Source: Phaseolus vulgaris
Lineage: Eukaryota > Streptophyta > Magnoliopsida > Fabales > Fabaceae
Assembly (NCBI RefSeq): GCF_000499845.2
Contig: NC_023754.2
Coordinates: 14,521,516 to 14,585,515 of the forward strand
Direction of reading: 5' to 3'
Length of the DNA stretch: 64,000 nt
Under the pieces are notes generated by a model that did no database searches, had not been told where the DNA came from, and worked only from the letters and a program-made list of their open reading frames with translations. Position 1 is the stretch's first letter. Every line of letters begins with the position of its first letter. A program made the position numbers and the translations under genes. This document shows, one piece after another, positions 1-10,403 of the stretch.

Positions 1-2940
1 TGGAATATTCCAATCATAACCTGACCAAAATTGAGAGACTGTATCTGGAATGCTAGCCCTATCAGATAACCCTGCAATATTTGCTAAAGAAGTAGTAGAA
101 CACCATTTATCATTCCAGAAATTAATAAAAGAACCTGTACCAACAGTCCAAGAAGTATAATCAAGTATGATAGAATAAAATTGCTTAATTCCAAGCCAAA
201 GAGAGGAGGATCTATAAACCATTCTAAACTCGTATTTTGATTTAAGAACTCTGGCTTTCAAGAGTAAAGACCAAGGTTTGTTGCTATAAGCAAAGTTCCA
301 AGCAAGCTTAAGAAGATATGCATTATTTTCATGATGAAGATTAATAATATTCAAGCCTCCATCCGCAAGAGGTGAACAAATTTTCGCCCAATTAACGGTA
401 GCGATACCTTTTTTCATAATATCACCAGTCCAAATAAAATTCCGACACCACTGCTCAACTTGCTTAATAAGTGAAACAGGCCATTTATACATATTAAAAC
501 TATAAGCTAGAAATCCAGTAATCACTGTATTGACCAGCTGGATCCGACCCATCATGCTAAGAGATTGACCTTTCCAAGATGCTAGCTTCAATTTGACTTT
601 ATCAGCCAAAGGTTGAAGAAACCGACACTTTGGAGCACCAACAAAGATAGGCACTCCTAAATAATTGAAAGGCAAACAACCATGACTACAAGAAAGAATA
701 TTTTGAATTTTGGTGACAAATCTTGGAGAATTATCCATGGTGAAAAAACTACTTTTAGAGTTATTAATATATTGACCAGAAAAATCACCATATGTTTTAA
801 GAAAAGTACTCAAATTTCGAAGAGACTTAATATCCCCCCTACAAAAAATAAAAATGTCATCAGCATACAAAATATGAGAGGGAGTGAGATAACCTTTCGG
901 ACTAGCCATATTTAAAATCTTCTTATCATTCACAAGCTTAGAGATACCTCTACTAAGAACTTCCTCTGCAAGACAGAAAAGTAAAGGAGACAATGGATCA
1001 CCTTGTCTTACACCTCGACTGCAGGGAAAAAAACCCACCAAACTACCACTTATTCTGATAGAAAGCATAGCTGAACGAAGAATTGTACTAATCCAACTGA
1101 CAAACGAGGGGTGAAAACCAAAGCGTTTCAAAACTAATAATAAGAACTTCCAACTCAGAGTGTCAAAAGCCTTATGAATATCAACTTTGTAAGCCACATT
1201 ACCTCCTCTAACCTTTTTAGAAAGCATGTTAATAGCTTCGGAAGCAATACCAATGCAATCCTGTATCTGTCTACCCTGCACAAACCCATATTGATTAGGA
1301 GAAATGATTCTAGCAGCCACAAGAGCAAGCCTATCCGCCAGTATCTTGGAAATAATTTTAAATTTGAAATTAGCAACAACAATTGGCCTGTAATCTTTAA
1401 TGGAATCAGCACCCTGAATCTTAGGAATAAGAGATACCACATTACTGTTCATTCCAGGGAGAACCCAATTTTGTTTAAAGAACTGTTGAACAGCATTACA
1501 AACATCTGTCCCAATAATTTCCCAGCAAGAATGATAGAAAACACCACCAAAACCAGCAGGACCAGGAGCACTATTACCGTTAAGATTAAAAACAGCATTC
1601 TTGATTTCAGAAAAATCAGGACATTTAATCAACATCATATTCTCCTCAGAGGAAACCATCGCAGGAATATAAGTACCAATAAAATCTTCCATATTATCAG
1701 TATCCAGAACATTAGAAATAGACTCAGCATAAAGATTTTTATAAAAGTCCAAAATATGATCCTCAATGATTTTAGGATCCTCCGTAACCTCATTATCAAT
1801 CCGTAGATGATGAATCCCACTAGAATTATTTCTCCTTTTGACCACAGCATGGAAAAAAGCGGTATTACGATCTCCATCCTTGAACCATAACATCTTAGCC
1901 CTTTCTTTCCAAAACAAATATTGACAGTGAAGAGCATGATCAAGCTCCTCCTTAGCAATCTTTTCTCGACAAAGAAGCCCATCACTATCAGACAAACTAG
2001 CAGTCTCTAAGTTTTTTTGAATACCAAGGAGGATACCCTGCTTAAAAAGAACTGCATTGTGAACATTACCAAAAGAATTTTTATTCCAGTCTCGGAGCTC
2101 AAGTTTCAACCTTTTTAACTTATGTTGCAAGATAAACATAGGACAACCAACAACCTTATTAGCCCAAGAATCATGAATAAGCTTCATACACGAAGTGTCC
2201 TGAAGCCACATAGAAAAGAAACGAAAAGTGCTAACCTTCCGCAAAGAATTACTAGCAAGACTAGCAAGAATAGGGGAATGATCAGAACAATTTTTAACAA
2301 GAACCTGATAAGTACAAGAATCCCATTCATCCAGACACACTCCATTACATAAAGCCCTATCCAGTCTTCTATGAATTCTATGCAACCCTCTCCTTCCGTT
2401 ACACCAAGTATAACAAGACCCAGTAAAAGGCATACAAGAAAGGTCACTAGTATTAATCCAGTCCAGGAATTCATTACAAGAAACCTGATTAGGAGCCACC
2501 CCCCCTTTACAGTCATCCGCCGAGAGCACAGCATTAAAATCTCCCAGAATACACCAAGGCCCTGTAAAGAAATTAAGATCCCTCCACAAAAATCGTCTAG
2601 ACAAGTAGGTGTTAGCACCATAAACACCTGCAAAGCTAAAACTTTTATCCTGTAGAAGACAAGTTACAGAGATAAATTGATCATGAACCAAGAAATTTTG
2701 GACAAGATTAGGAACCGACAAACACCAAAGCTTAGCAACTTTATTAACAATAGGAGACGTAGCCACCAAATGCATATTAACAGATTTGAAAAGGACATCG
2801 AAAGCATTAGTGTACGGCATCATGGGTTCCGCAAGAAAAACCAGGAGAGGTTTATGTAGATTAAGTAAACTAAGCAACATCTCCACAGTTTTGTGGTTTC
2901 CCAAACCTCTGACATTCCAAAAAAATGAAGAGACCTTCAT
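1..2940 (-). CDS. LINE ORF2: apurinic-type endonuclease plus reverse transcriptase (partial at C-terminus)
   Basis: The frame is open from the ATG at 2940-2938 to base 1, 980 codons without a stop; I checked every codon. Plant L1 ORF2 proteins are usually about 1,300 residues, so the missing part would be the C-terminal region. The endonuclease comes first: WNVRGL at residues 8-13, Glu in LAEP near 38, GDFN at 133-136 and SDH at 219-221, all known metal or catalytic positions. The reverse transcriptase follows: AFD at 591-593, RQGDPLSP near 645-652 and the catalytic YADD at 692-695 (bases 867-856). The protein would nick target DNA and prime cDNA synthesis there. The start overlaps the ORF1 stop as ATGA. 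I see no inactivating change. Confidence 0.95.
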   Translation of the reverse strand, partial: MKVSSFFWNVRGLGNHKTVEMLLSLLNLHKPLLVFLAEPMMPYTNAFDVLFKSVNMHLVATSPIVNKVAKLWCLSVPNLVQNFLVHDQFISVTCLLQDKSFSFAGVYGANTYLSRRFLWRDLNFFTGPWCILGDFNAVLSADDCKGGVAPNQVSCNEFLDWINTSDLSCMPFTGSCYTWCNGRRGLHRIHRRLDRALCNGVCLDEWDSCTYQVLVKNCSDHSPILASLASNSLRKVSTFRFFSMWLQDTSCMKLIHDSWANKVVGCPMFILQHKLKRLKLELRDWNKNSFGNVHNAVLFKQGILLGIQKNLETASLSDSDGLLCREKIAKEELDHALHCQYLFWKERAKMLWFKDGDRNTAFFHAVVKRRNNSSGIHHLRIDNEVTEDPKIIEDHILDFYKNLYAESISNVLDTDNMEDFIGTYIPAMVSSEENMMLIKCPDFSEIKNAVFNLNGNSAPGPAGFGGVFYHSCWEIIGTDVCNAVQQFFKQNWVLPGMNSNVVSLIPKIQGADSIKDYRPIVVANFKFKIISKILADRLALVAARIISPNQYGFVQGRQIQDCIGIASEAINMLSKKVRGGNVAYKVDIHKAFDTLSWKFLLLVLKRFGFHPSFVSWISTILRSAMLSIRISGSLVGFFPCSRGVRQGDPLSPLLFCLAEEVLSRGISKLVNDKKILNMASPKGYLTPSHILYADDIFIFCRGDIKSLRNLSTFLKTYGDFSGQYINNSKSSFFTMDNSPRFVTKIQNILSCSHGCLPFNYLGVPIFVGAPKCRFLQPLADKVKLKLASWKGQSLSMMGRIQLVNTVITGFLAYSFNMYKWPVSLIKQVEQWCRNFIWTGDIMKKGIATVNWAKICSPLADGGLNIINLHHENNAYLLKLAWNFAYSNKPWSLLLKARVLKSKYEFRMVYRSSSLWLGIKQFYSIILDYTSWTVGTGSFINFWNDKWCSTTSLANIAGLSDRASIPDTVSQFWSGYDWNIP

Positions 2941-4604
2941 TGCGACGTTGTAGAGAGAACTGCCTTAGCAGTTTTCCTGGATTTACCAGTCCCCTTAGGT
3001 GGTCGCCCTGGAATTCTTTTAGTGCGAACTGTTTCCTCCCCATTATCACTGTCATCATCCTCCATGTCATTAGAGTCAGCCCAAAATTTTGAAACAACCT
3101 GATTTTCAATATGATCAGAATTAATTCCAACAGTGGTAGGCGGAATAGTTGACGCTCCCATATGAGAATCACCTCCCACATCTGTAGTTTCCAAAGCATC
3201 AAGAGAGGAAAAATGATTTTGAAGGACCAACGATATTGCTTTAACATCCCCAATATATTTAGCCTTCTGAGGGGAGGTATGAGGCGACTGAGATGGTACA
3301 GTCACAATAGCAGAGACCTCCACATTAGGATTAGTATCTGCATGTGATTTAGCCTTCCGAAGAGAGGTAGTACGCAACGGAGATGGTACAATCACAGGAG
3401 CAGAGGCCTCCATATGATGACCATCAATAAGAGTCGTTGAATGTGACTCTGAGTCCGTAGCTTGCATAACAGCAAGTGAGTCCAAAGTGGGAGTGGACAA
3501 CCCCTGCTTGGGTGAGGACCTATCATGATCTGAAGCATCCTCAAGAGGAGGCATATCTGCAAAATCATCCTCCCGTCCATTTGTTTTATCAGCAAGGTGA
3601 CCCAAGGGTGACCCTACATTAACCCCACCAGTAGCATCAACTTTCAAATTAACAATGGGACCTTCTAAGAGCTTCGTCTGCAGATCTTTTCGCCGATATT
3701 CTTTACGTTGGTTTGGAATCGTGGTCCTCCCTTGTTCCTGTTCATCAGAAGGTGTCTTATGAGAAGGTTTATGTTGAGGCCCAGGAACACGACCCTGGTC
3801 ATGGATCACTCGACATTGAGCAAGCTCGTGCCCAATCATCTTACAATGAGAGCAAAATGGAGGGAGCCATTCATATTCCACACCAGCTACAAAAGCAAAG
3901 TCTGGACGTTCAACCAAGAGATGATCAGGAAGAGGGGACAACATATCAATATCCACCAGCACTCTAGCAAACATACCCCTATTCTTTCTCATAGTATGCT
4001 CATCCAAAGACAAAGGAGTACCAAGGCCTCTGACGATGGAAAATATTGTCCTTGGTTTCCAATACTCCAAAGGCAAATGGTAAATTCTAACCCAGGTCTG
4101 AGCTTTGGTACTCCTCATGGTAGCTGGGACAAAGTCTTTTGTCCAGGCAAACAGTCTCAATAAACCAGGAGATAACTTCAGGGAACCCATCCCGAGAGCC
4201 CATCGCATGTCCTCTATAGAAGCGAACTCAAACTCATAGAAACCCTTTCCAAGAGGAATTGCTTTCCATGGTCCAAGAGTTTTCCACACCAGCTGCAACT
4301 TTTTAGTTAAATCCAGGTGTGTGAAAGGTTTATCCCCCTTAGATAGAATAACCCGACCATGAAGATGGGTTTTGCAATCCTCAAGACCAGCCAAGTAATC
4401 TGCCTCATCAATCTGGACAGCAATCATGTCACCCTTAATACAAGGGGTAGGGAGCTGGGACAAAGGAATGTCACATGTATTTCCCAAAGCCTGAGCAAAA
4501 GTCTTCCTTTGACCGGACATAGAATATACTTTATTATCAGGACATACTTGTCGATCCATCAAACAAGTCCATGGAATGAGGAAACCCGCAGAGCCCTCCG
4601 CCAT
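2937..4604 (-). CDS. LINE ORF1: RNA-binding protein with DUF4283-like domain and CCHC zinc knuckle
   Basis: A 555-codon intact frame. An in-frame TAG four codons upstream fixes ATG 4604 as the first possible start. Residues about 60-240 resemble the DUF4283 domain of plant LINE and retroelement proteins. A CX2CX4HX4C knuckle (CSHCKMIGHELAQC) occupies residues 251-264. The acidic, Ser-rich C-terminal half contains a two-copy internal repeat (bases 3258-3411) and ends in a basic stretch with IPGRPPKG at about 531-538, like an AT-hook. The family role is to coat element RNA and form the RNP with ORF2. The stop TGA lies inside the ORF2 start (ATGA), so reinitiation after ORF1 is the simplest way to translate ORF2; that is inference. 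Confidence 0.93.
   Translation of the reverse strand: MAEGSAGFLIPWTCLMDRQVCPDNKVYSMSGQRKTFAQALGNTCDIPLSQLPTPCIKGDMIAVQIDEADYLAGLEDCKTHLHGRVILSKGDKPFTHLDLTKKLQLVWKTLGPWKAIPLGKGFYEFEFASIEDMRWALGMGSLKLSPGLLRLFAWTKDFVPATMRSTKAQTWVRIYHLPLEYWKPRTIFSIVRGLGTPLSLDEHTMRKNRGMFARVLVDIDMLSPLPDHLLVERPDFAFVAGVEYEWLPPFCSHCKMIGHELAQCRVIHDQGRVPGPQHKPSHKTPSDEQEQGRTTIPNQRKEYRRKDLQTKLLEGPIVNLKVDATGGVNVGSPLGHLADKTNGREDDFADMPPLEDASDHDRSSPKQGLSTPTLDSLAVMQATDSESHSTTLIDGHHMEASAPVIVPSPLRTTSLRKAKSHADTNPNVEVSAIVTVPSQSPHTSPQKAKYIGDVKAISLVLQNHFSSLDALETTDVGGDSHMGASTIPPTTVGINSDHIENQVVSKFWADSNDMEDDDSDNGEETVRTKRIPGRPPKGTGKSRKTAKAVLSTTSQ
3258..3411 (-). repeat. 90-bp-period duplication inside LINE ORF1
   Basis: Two similar 64-bp blocks (3258-3321 and 3348-3411) start exactly 90 bp apart, so the duplication keeps frame. 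On the protein they give two versions of a segment centred on VPSP..TS.(R/Q)KAK. They lie in the low-complexity linker between zinc knuckle and C-terminus. Confidence 0.75.
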
Positions 4605-5080
4605 TTTAAAAGGCTAACAAGTTGCCGCCAAGAACTTCCGCAAGACACACGGAATAGCGACCGCCTTCGCTGTCGCGCGAGCCACCACCTCTGCAGTCAC
4701 CGCCGTCGGCCGCACCAGACGCCTCGCACCAGCCCAACAACCACCGCACTCCGTCGACGTCGTCCCGCAAACGCCTCTGCTGCACAGGACCCGCACCACG
4801 TCGTCTTCTACAGCTCTCGCACCACCAGCGAACCACCGTGTCTCCCACTGTAGCACCGCCGCACCTCCAGTTCCGCTGCCGCCAGGAAACCCTAAAACCC
4901 CCAAATCTTCAATTTAGGTTTTGGGTTTCGTAAATTTACGTTCCTGTGTTCAGAAATTGATCCCCACAAGCAATCGCAGTACCCACTGTTAATGCATCAT
5001 CGACACCAGAAATCGGTGAAATTTCCTAACTGCTTCTCGTTAATGGCCAATTTGGAATTGAACGCGACGGTTGTGGAAAC
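4605..5080 (-). other. LINE 5' leader, GC-rich
   Basis: About 270 bp next to ORF1 (4610-4880) is very rich in C on the plus strand, unlike anything else nearby, and falls to AT-rich spacer by 5090. In an L1 element this would hold the internal promoter and 5' UTR. Short minus-strand frames here (for example 4614-4904) show no recognisable domain and I do not call them genes. Confidence 0.6.
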
Positions 5081-6811
5081 ATTATTTAAATATTAATAAC
5101 TTTTTAATTTATGAAATAATATTTAAGTTAGTCAATATAGTAATTAATTATTTTTTTTAAATTAGTTTTTTATTTAATGATTTTTTAGTAGTGTATAGTT
5201 TTATTTTTTTCATTTTCAATGTAATAAAAGTTTTTCAAAGTGACTATTATCCTATAATTTTATATATAGTTCATAATTAAAATTTATTTAATATATTTAA
5301 TTATATACACAGAAAATGAATTAATGTTACCTAATTTTAAAAGTGAGTTCTCAAGCATTTGGTCTAAGTTGGCTTTTAATTTGTTTATACATTTTATGTT
5401 GTTTTCACATGTAGAAAAGGATGTTGTTTTTTCTCTGTTTGTCCATGTTGGATTGGGCAACAACACTTCTGATTTGGCTTTTCCCTCCCTATGTTGCTTT
5501 CACTTGTAATCTCCCTTTTCGTAACCTTTTTCGGGAACTTAGAGACATTTTTTTATTTAAGAATTATTTTTATAATATATTAAAATTTATTTAAGGTTTA
5601 ATATTTTTCATTAATTTTTCAATACACTGAAATTGAACTCTTAATCATATAGTTTGTCAAAATGTATTAGAAGTATAGTTTGTCATCATCTATGATTAAC
5701 TGTTTGGTCGAATGATTTATTTTATTACATATTTTAAAAATGTAGTATACTATTTTTTTATCATTATAGGATAGTTGGATTAAACTGTAGTAATTATCCA
5801 CCCAATTATAATCATTACTTGTTGTCATTGTTATTAGTAATTTTTACTATCATTGCTGTCATGGATAAATAATTTAAATTTGTTTAAAAGGAAAAAGTGA
5901 TTTAAATAAAATAAAATATAAATATTTTATTAGTTAAACTAATAATTTATAAATAAAACTTTTTAATTATTTAAATTTTATTTCTTAAAAATTATCATTT
6001 CTCTAAAAAGTGCTTTTATATGTAGGGAGGTGTATTTGTATGTGTAGTTTTATAGGTAAATGTGAATGTTGGAGATCCCATATCAATTAGAAATTAGAAT
6101 ATTTTATAGTTTATAAGTGAAAATAAATCTCATTTTATAAATTAGTTTTAAAGATTGAGTTAGACTTATTATGGTACTTTTGATTTGATGAGTAAGATTT
6201 TATGTAGAAAAAGTTTAAACTTTTTGTGTTAACAATTATTTGTTGGAACTTTGTTTGAAGCACTTAGAATTTGATGGAAGTTATTTTAATGAAAATTGAG
6301 TGTGTTTCGAAAATAATATAAATGTTGAGATTTATGAGTTATTTGAGCTATAGATCATTTAGGATTTACTTAGTACGTGTGTATGTTGGAATAGATAACC
6401 TTTCCAAATTGATGTTTTTAAACTTTGTAGGAGAATTGAATTTAGTTGAAATTGAGTTATGTTTGAATTGAGTTAACGTGTAGAATTATAAATTTTATGT
6501 GTGTGAACTTATATTGATTGAACTAGACAATTACTTTTAAGGATCAAACTCGATATTATTAATTATATTGAGTAAATTATGTTTTGGTTTAATATAAATC
6601 GTTATTTTAAACTTGTTAGAATGATTGCATTGATTAAGATTGAATATGGATTTATCTTTTTATGAATGAAGAATATTATTTTTGTTTGGTGTTGTTAATA
6701 TGGATTGATTTTTTATGAATGAAGAATATTATTTTTGGTTGGTGATGTTATATACTCTCTTTTTTAGTTGCTTATTATATTATGAATATTGAAAGGTCAA
6801 AACTATTTTGA
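5081..6811. other. AT-rich intergenic spacer
   Basis: I see no gene with introns, no RNA gene and no recognisable element here. The only internal structure noted is the direct duplication at 6647-6750. Confidence 0.6.
6647..6750 (+). repeat. Tandem duplication of about 52 bp
   Basis: Two adjacent copies share the core TTTTATGAATGAAGAATATT followed by a TGGTG(T/A)TGTTA tail. The copies differ at a few bases. Confidence 0.7.
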
Positions 6812-6830
6812 ATATATATATATATATATA
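6812..6830. repeat. TA microsatellite, left flank of plastid insert
   Basis: About nine TA units ending exactly where the plastid-like sequence begins at 6831. Confidence 0.85.
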
Positions 6831-7486
6831 GAAAGGAAAAAGAATTTCACGTTCTTTCTTTCGGGAAGGATTAGGAAAATCCTATTGATTGCAATTTTCT
6901 CCAGACCCTCGGGAAAAGCATGAAAAAAAGGCTCGAATGGTACGATCCCGCCGTCACCCCAGAATGAAAGGGGCGATCTCGTAGTTCTTGGTCTGTGAAG
7001 ATACGTTGTTAGGTGCTCCGTTTTTTTCCATTGAGGCCAAACCTAAACCTGTGCTTGAGAGATAACTGTCCATATACTGATAAGGGATGTATGAATTCTC
7101 GAGAAGAGAGGAGCCGTAGTGGTCCCCCCGGATCGCCCGGATCCCACGAGTGAAGAGAAAGTTGGATCTACATTGGATCTCACCTGAATCGCCCCATCTA
7201 TCCTCCTGAGGATAAGTTTGGTTTCAAACTCCGGTTCAAACAGGAGAAGTACGCCATGCTAATGTGCCTTGGATGATCCACATCTCAGGGTTAGGCGCCG
7301 ATGAGCACATTAAACTATCCATGTGGCTGAGAGCCCTCACAGTCCAGGCACAACGACGCAATTATCAGGGGCGCGCTCTACCACTGAGCTAATAGCCCGT
7401 CGTGCGGGCCTCCCGCCGGGGCCCGCTATGCCAAAAGCAAGAGAAACCCCATCCCTCTCTTTCCTTTTTTCACCCCCTCCATATCG

Positions 7487-7490
<4 letters not shown>
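6831..7490 (-). other. Nuclear plastid DNA insertion (NUPT) from the rrn16-trnI region
   Basis: About 660 bp of GC-richer, non-nuclear-looking sequence. Read on the minus strand it matches what I remember of the plastid inverted repeat: the end of the rrn16-trnI spacer, then trnI-GAU exon 1 (7398-7362), then the first part of the trnI group II intron down to 6831. It stops inside the intron, so exon 2 is absent. A few bases seem to differ from typical plastid sequence, as expected for an older nuclear copy, but this rests on memory. TA microsatellites abut both ends. Confidence 0.88.
7362..7398 (-). pseudogene. trnI-GAU: Plastid trnI-GAU exon 1 (37 bp), orphaned in the nucleus
   Basis: Read on the minus strand the 37 bp begin GGGCTATTAGCTCAGTGG and end CTGATAA, giving acceptor strand, D arm and anticodon GAU. 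The 3' exon is not in the window and the intron is cut at 6831, so no tRNA can be made. The exon itself looks undamaged. Confidence 0.9.

Positions 7491-7518
<28 letters not shown>
7489..7518. repeat. TA microsatellite, right flank of plastid insert
   Basis: About fifteen TA units directly after the last plastid-like bases. Confidence 0.85.
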
Positions 7519-7520
<2 letters not shown>

Positions 7521-8400
7521 AGCATAAGCGTAAAAATGCTTTTTTATATTGTTTAAAAACATGTTAGGATTTAAAAAGATATAACTATGTTCATGCATCA
7601 ATTTTGATTCCGTTAAGGTTGTTGTTTATGCGATTCTAACTTCAAATAGAAAATCCTCAATCAAATTATGTATAAATCAAAATTTTCAAAGCATATATCT
7701 TGAATAAAGAACTACAATTCAAGTGAGAATACTAATATAACTTGAGTGACGGATCATGATTCAAGCGAAAAGAAACCTAAGAGCAATATCTATTTTATTA
7801 GAAAATATTGCTTAAACAATATAATATCGTTCATGTGGCATTTGTATGTTTTTTTTAAACATGTTTTAACTTAGTTTAAAGTGATTGTCCAAAATCATTG
7901 TCTATTTCCTTCCCTTAAACTTTTTTAAAATTCACATAGTAGAGGTAGAGGTGTACAAAACCTTCATTTATTATCTTCCTTAAGAGGTATAAATGGCGAT
8001 TATGATTCATAACCACCGTCTATTATTGGAGTTTTCTTTTAGTTCATTTTGTTTTATATGTTTCCCCTTCTTAATTAACTCGTTCATTTGAAACCAGCTA
8101 AATACATAAATCCAGACACATTAATTCAAACAAACAAATTATATATATATATATATATATATATACTGATAAATGTATTACAAACACTAATACATATCCA
8201 TATCTATCTAATTCATATATTATTCATTAGCTATCCTAGAGTTATAGTAATTAACGAAATATGTGGTTCAAAAATTTCTCACATAATCTAGAGCTTCCAA
8301 TGACAGTAGTTGCTCATCTATAAACAACTGCATTATAAAATAAAATTCAAATTAGTGTTAAGATACATATACTTTTATTACAAAGAATAATTTAAACATT
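7519..8400. other. 3' noncoding/subterminal part of the CACTA element (provisional)
   Basis: AT-rich. Two places carry GTCTATT strings (near 7902 and 8021) like those in the subterminal repeats at the other end of the element, which is why I include this stretch. No clear CACTA terminus and no gene are seen. Confidence 0.35.
8139..8164. repeat. TA microsatellite
   Basis: About thirteen AT units within the AT-rich 3' part of the CACTA element. Confidence 0.8.
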
Positions 8401-9017
8401 ATTACTTGCTCCCAAACTTTTCGAATGCTTACTCTTACAATGGTAATCATCCATTGCATAACGTAGTAGCCACACTCATCACCTCCCGGTTGTTTATTAC
8501 ACTACAATTCAATATATATTTAAAATTTAATATTGATATTTTGATAAACAATGAAAAGAGGAAGACAAAAATTACAAACCTTTAGGTTCAACCATGTCAG
8601 CTTTTGATATTTTGCTATTTTGCATTGGGTTGACTTCTAAGTATGTTATATCCACATCATGCCCTGATTAATAGAAAAAACCTTGCTAGTAGACGCTTAA
8701 GTATTATATGCAGACAAGTTTATGATGTAATTACACATCAACTATTTGTTTCAGATGTGTGGATGACTTCTTGTGTAGTGAACAAAACCACAAAACAGTG
8801 TTATCAACTACAAATAGCATAAGCAACTACCAGTGACCCCTGCATCATCCATGAAAATAGTTAGTAAATATTTAAAACACGAAATACTAATAATTGATGA
8901 CTTATAATTGAACTTACTCATTAATATAAGAGCAAAGATATATTTGTTTTCCCTTTTCAATCAGAGTGTTGGTGATGTATGATTGAGTTTCAAATTTCTT
9001 CGCTCCAATTGGATTAA

Positions 9018-9363
9018 TGAAATAGGAATCCAAGAATCCATAGACATCTTGATTTCCGTCATTGATAGAAACTTCAGACAAATACCTACAAGTTATTGGT
9101 TAAAGTATAATCAATAATAATTTAACATAAAGTAAATTGAAATATTGGTGAAAGATACTTACGTCATAAAAAATTGAACTATGGTTATATTGAAATAGGG
9201 ATCAAAGAATCAATAGACATATTGATTCTCGTCATTAATATAAACTTTAGACAAATACCTAGAAGTTATTAGTTAAAGTGTACTCAATAATAATTTAACA
9301 TAAAGTAAATTGAAATATAGGTGAAAGATACTTACATCATAAAAAATTGAACGATGGTTATAT
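9018..9363 (-). repeat. 173-bp tandem duplication spanning an exon and intron of the CACTA protease gene
   Basis: Units 9018-9190 and 9191-9363 are collinear with period 173. Each contains, on the minus strand, an acceptor ending TTCTAG or TTGTAG, an exon starting as YLS(E/K)V, and a GTAAGTATC donor. The result is a duplicated exon; the upstream exon copy carries a stop. Confidence 0.8.
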
Positions 9364-10403
9364 TGAGCTCCTAGTTTCGAGTTGCAAATTCTAACATATC
9401 TTACATGTATATCTACAGAGGGATGTTAGTGTTTCTTCCAAAAAGTATCAACCCACGAAACCTCCAGTGGGTTTGTACTAATAGCCTTAGCAACTGATAA
9501 TAAAGAAGCTTTAGGATCGTTAATGGTAACCAGAAGCTTCTTTTGCGGACTTGGTTTTCAACGAGGTTTCTACAAAAAAAGAACATTTGTATTAAATTAG
9601 ATATAATACATAAATATAAATCAATATAATGAAATTAAATTCTTACGGGGGGTTATGGAATAACTCGAATGAGGTGTCTGGACCAGGCTATGAATGTCTG
9701 AACTGTCTCATCTATCGGTAAAGGAACATGAGCATCAACAGCTCGTACTTTGTCCACCGTCACCTTCACCACATCAAGGGGGAGAGGCACATTATGTAAG
9801 GTAGTGGCCCCTTCAAAGTATTTTCCAATGGCCACCACCTGAGGAATGATGTCGTCCTCCTGAAGTAACTCACATTGGCTATTGTAGGAGTTCCACAACT
9901 CCCCATTGTGCTTTTGAAAGTTGCACACAACTATTACGATAGAAACTCTTGTCGTAACAGTTGGTTCTTCTCCTCAAACTCTAGCCGCATTCTCTCACTC
10001 TCTTGTTGCATCTTCTAACTTAAATCCTCCGTTAATTGTTGTCGTATTTTAGTCACCAATTCTTCGTTGGTCTTTGTGGCAAAGGAGAAGGATAAATTTC
10101 GTCGTGCAGCTTGATAAATGCCTAAATTCAGTAATATTTCATATCAAAATATAGGCACTTATGAGTATTAATTGTTAATTTACATATAAAATAATCCATA
10201 ATTGATGAATTTATACCTTTTTACATTTTTTTTATGAACTTTATTTGAATGAGAGCATTTTATTCCCAAATTTGGTGTTAATTATAGGTTTCTAGGGAAG
10301 ATTGGAAATTTGGATTAAAGAGGAATGGTTTAAGATAAAAAGAGAAAGTTGGAAGGTCTCAGAATTCATAAAAGTGTCGAAAAAGCCAATTTTGCAACAG
10401 GGA

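Larger units (their letters stand above)
1..5080 (-). mobile_element. LINE (L1-type non-LTR retrotransposon), 3' end beyond the window
   Basis: The strand carries, in order, a GC-rich leader (about 5080-4605), an ORF1 with a zinc knuckle, and an ORF2 with endonuclease and reverse transcriptase. This is the plant L1 layout. The right limit is set by eye where GC-rich sequence gives way to AT-rich spacer near 5050-5090. The poly(A) end, the ORF2 C-terminus and any target-site duplication lie left of base 1 and cannot be seen. Both ORFs are uninterrupted, which suggests a young copy. Confidence 0.93.

Noticed and set aside
1174..1806. Plus-strand frame of 210 codons
   Set aside because: It lies antisense to LINE ORF2, which has clear reverse-transcriptase motifs, and has no recognisable domain.
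4606..4904. Two overlapping minus-strand frames in the LINE leader
   Set aside because: They are open mainly because of the GC-rich composition. They have no known motif, and ORF1 follows with its own start.
7362..7398. Functional tRNA-Ile gene
   Set aside because: Only the first exon of a plastid group II intron-containing tRNA is present, and the intron is cut at the end of the insert.
8499..8508. CACTACAATT as the left terminus of the CACTA element
   Set aside because: On the minus strand it directly abuts the exon encoding the PGGDECGYYVM protease motif, and more element sequence lies to its left. The flanking three bases also do not match those at the right end.
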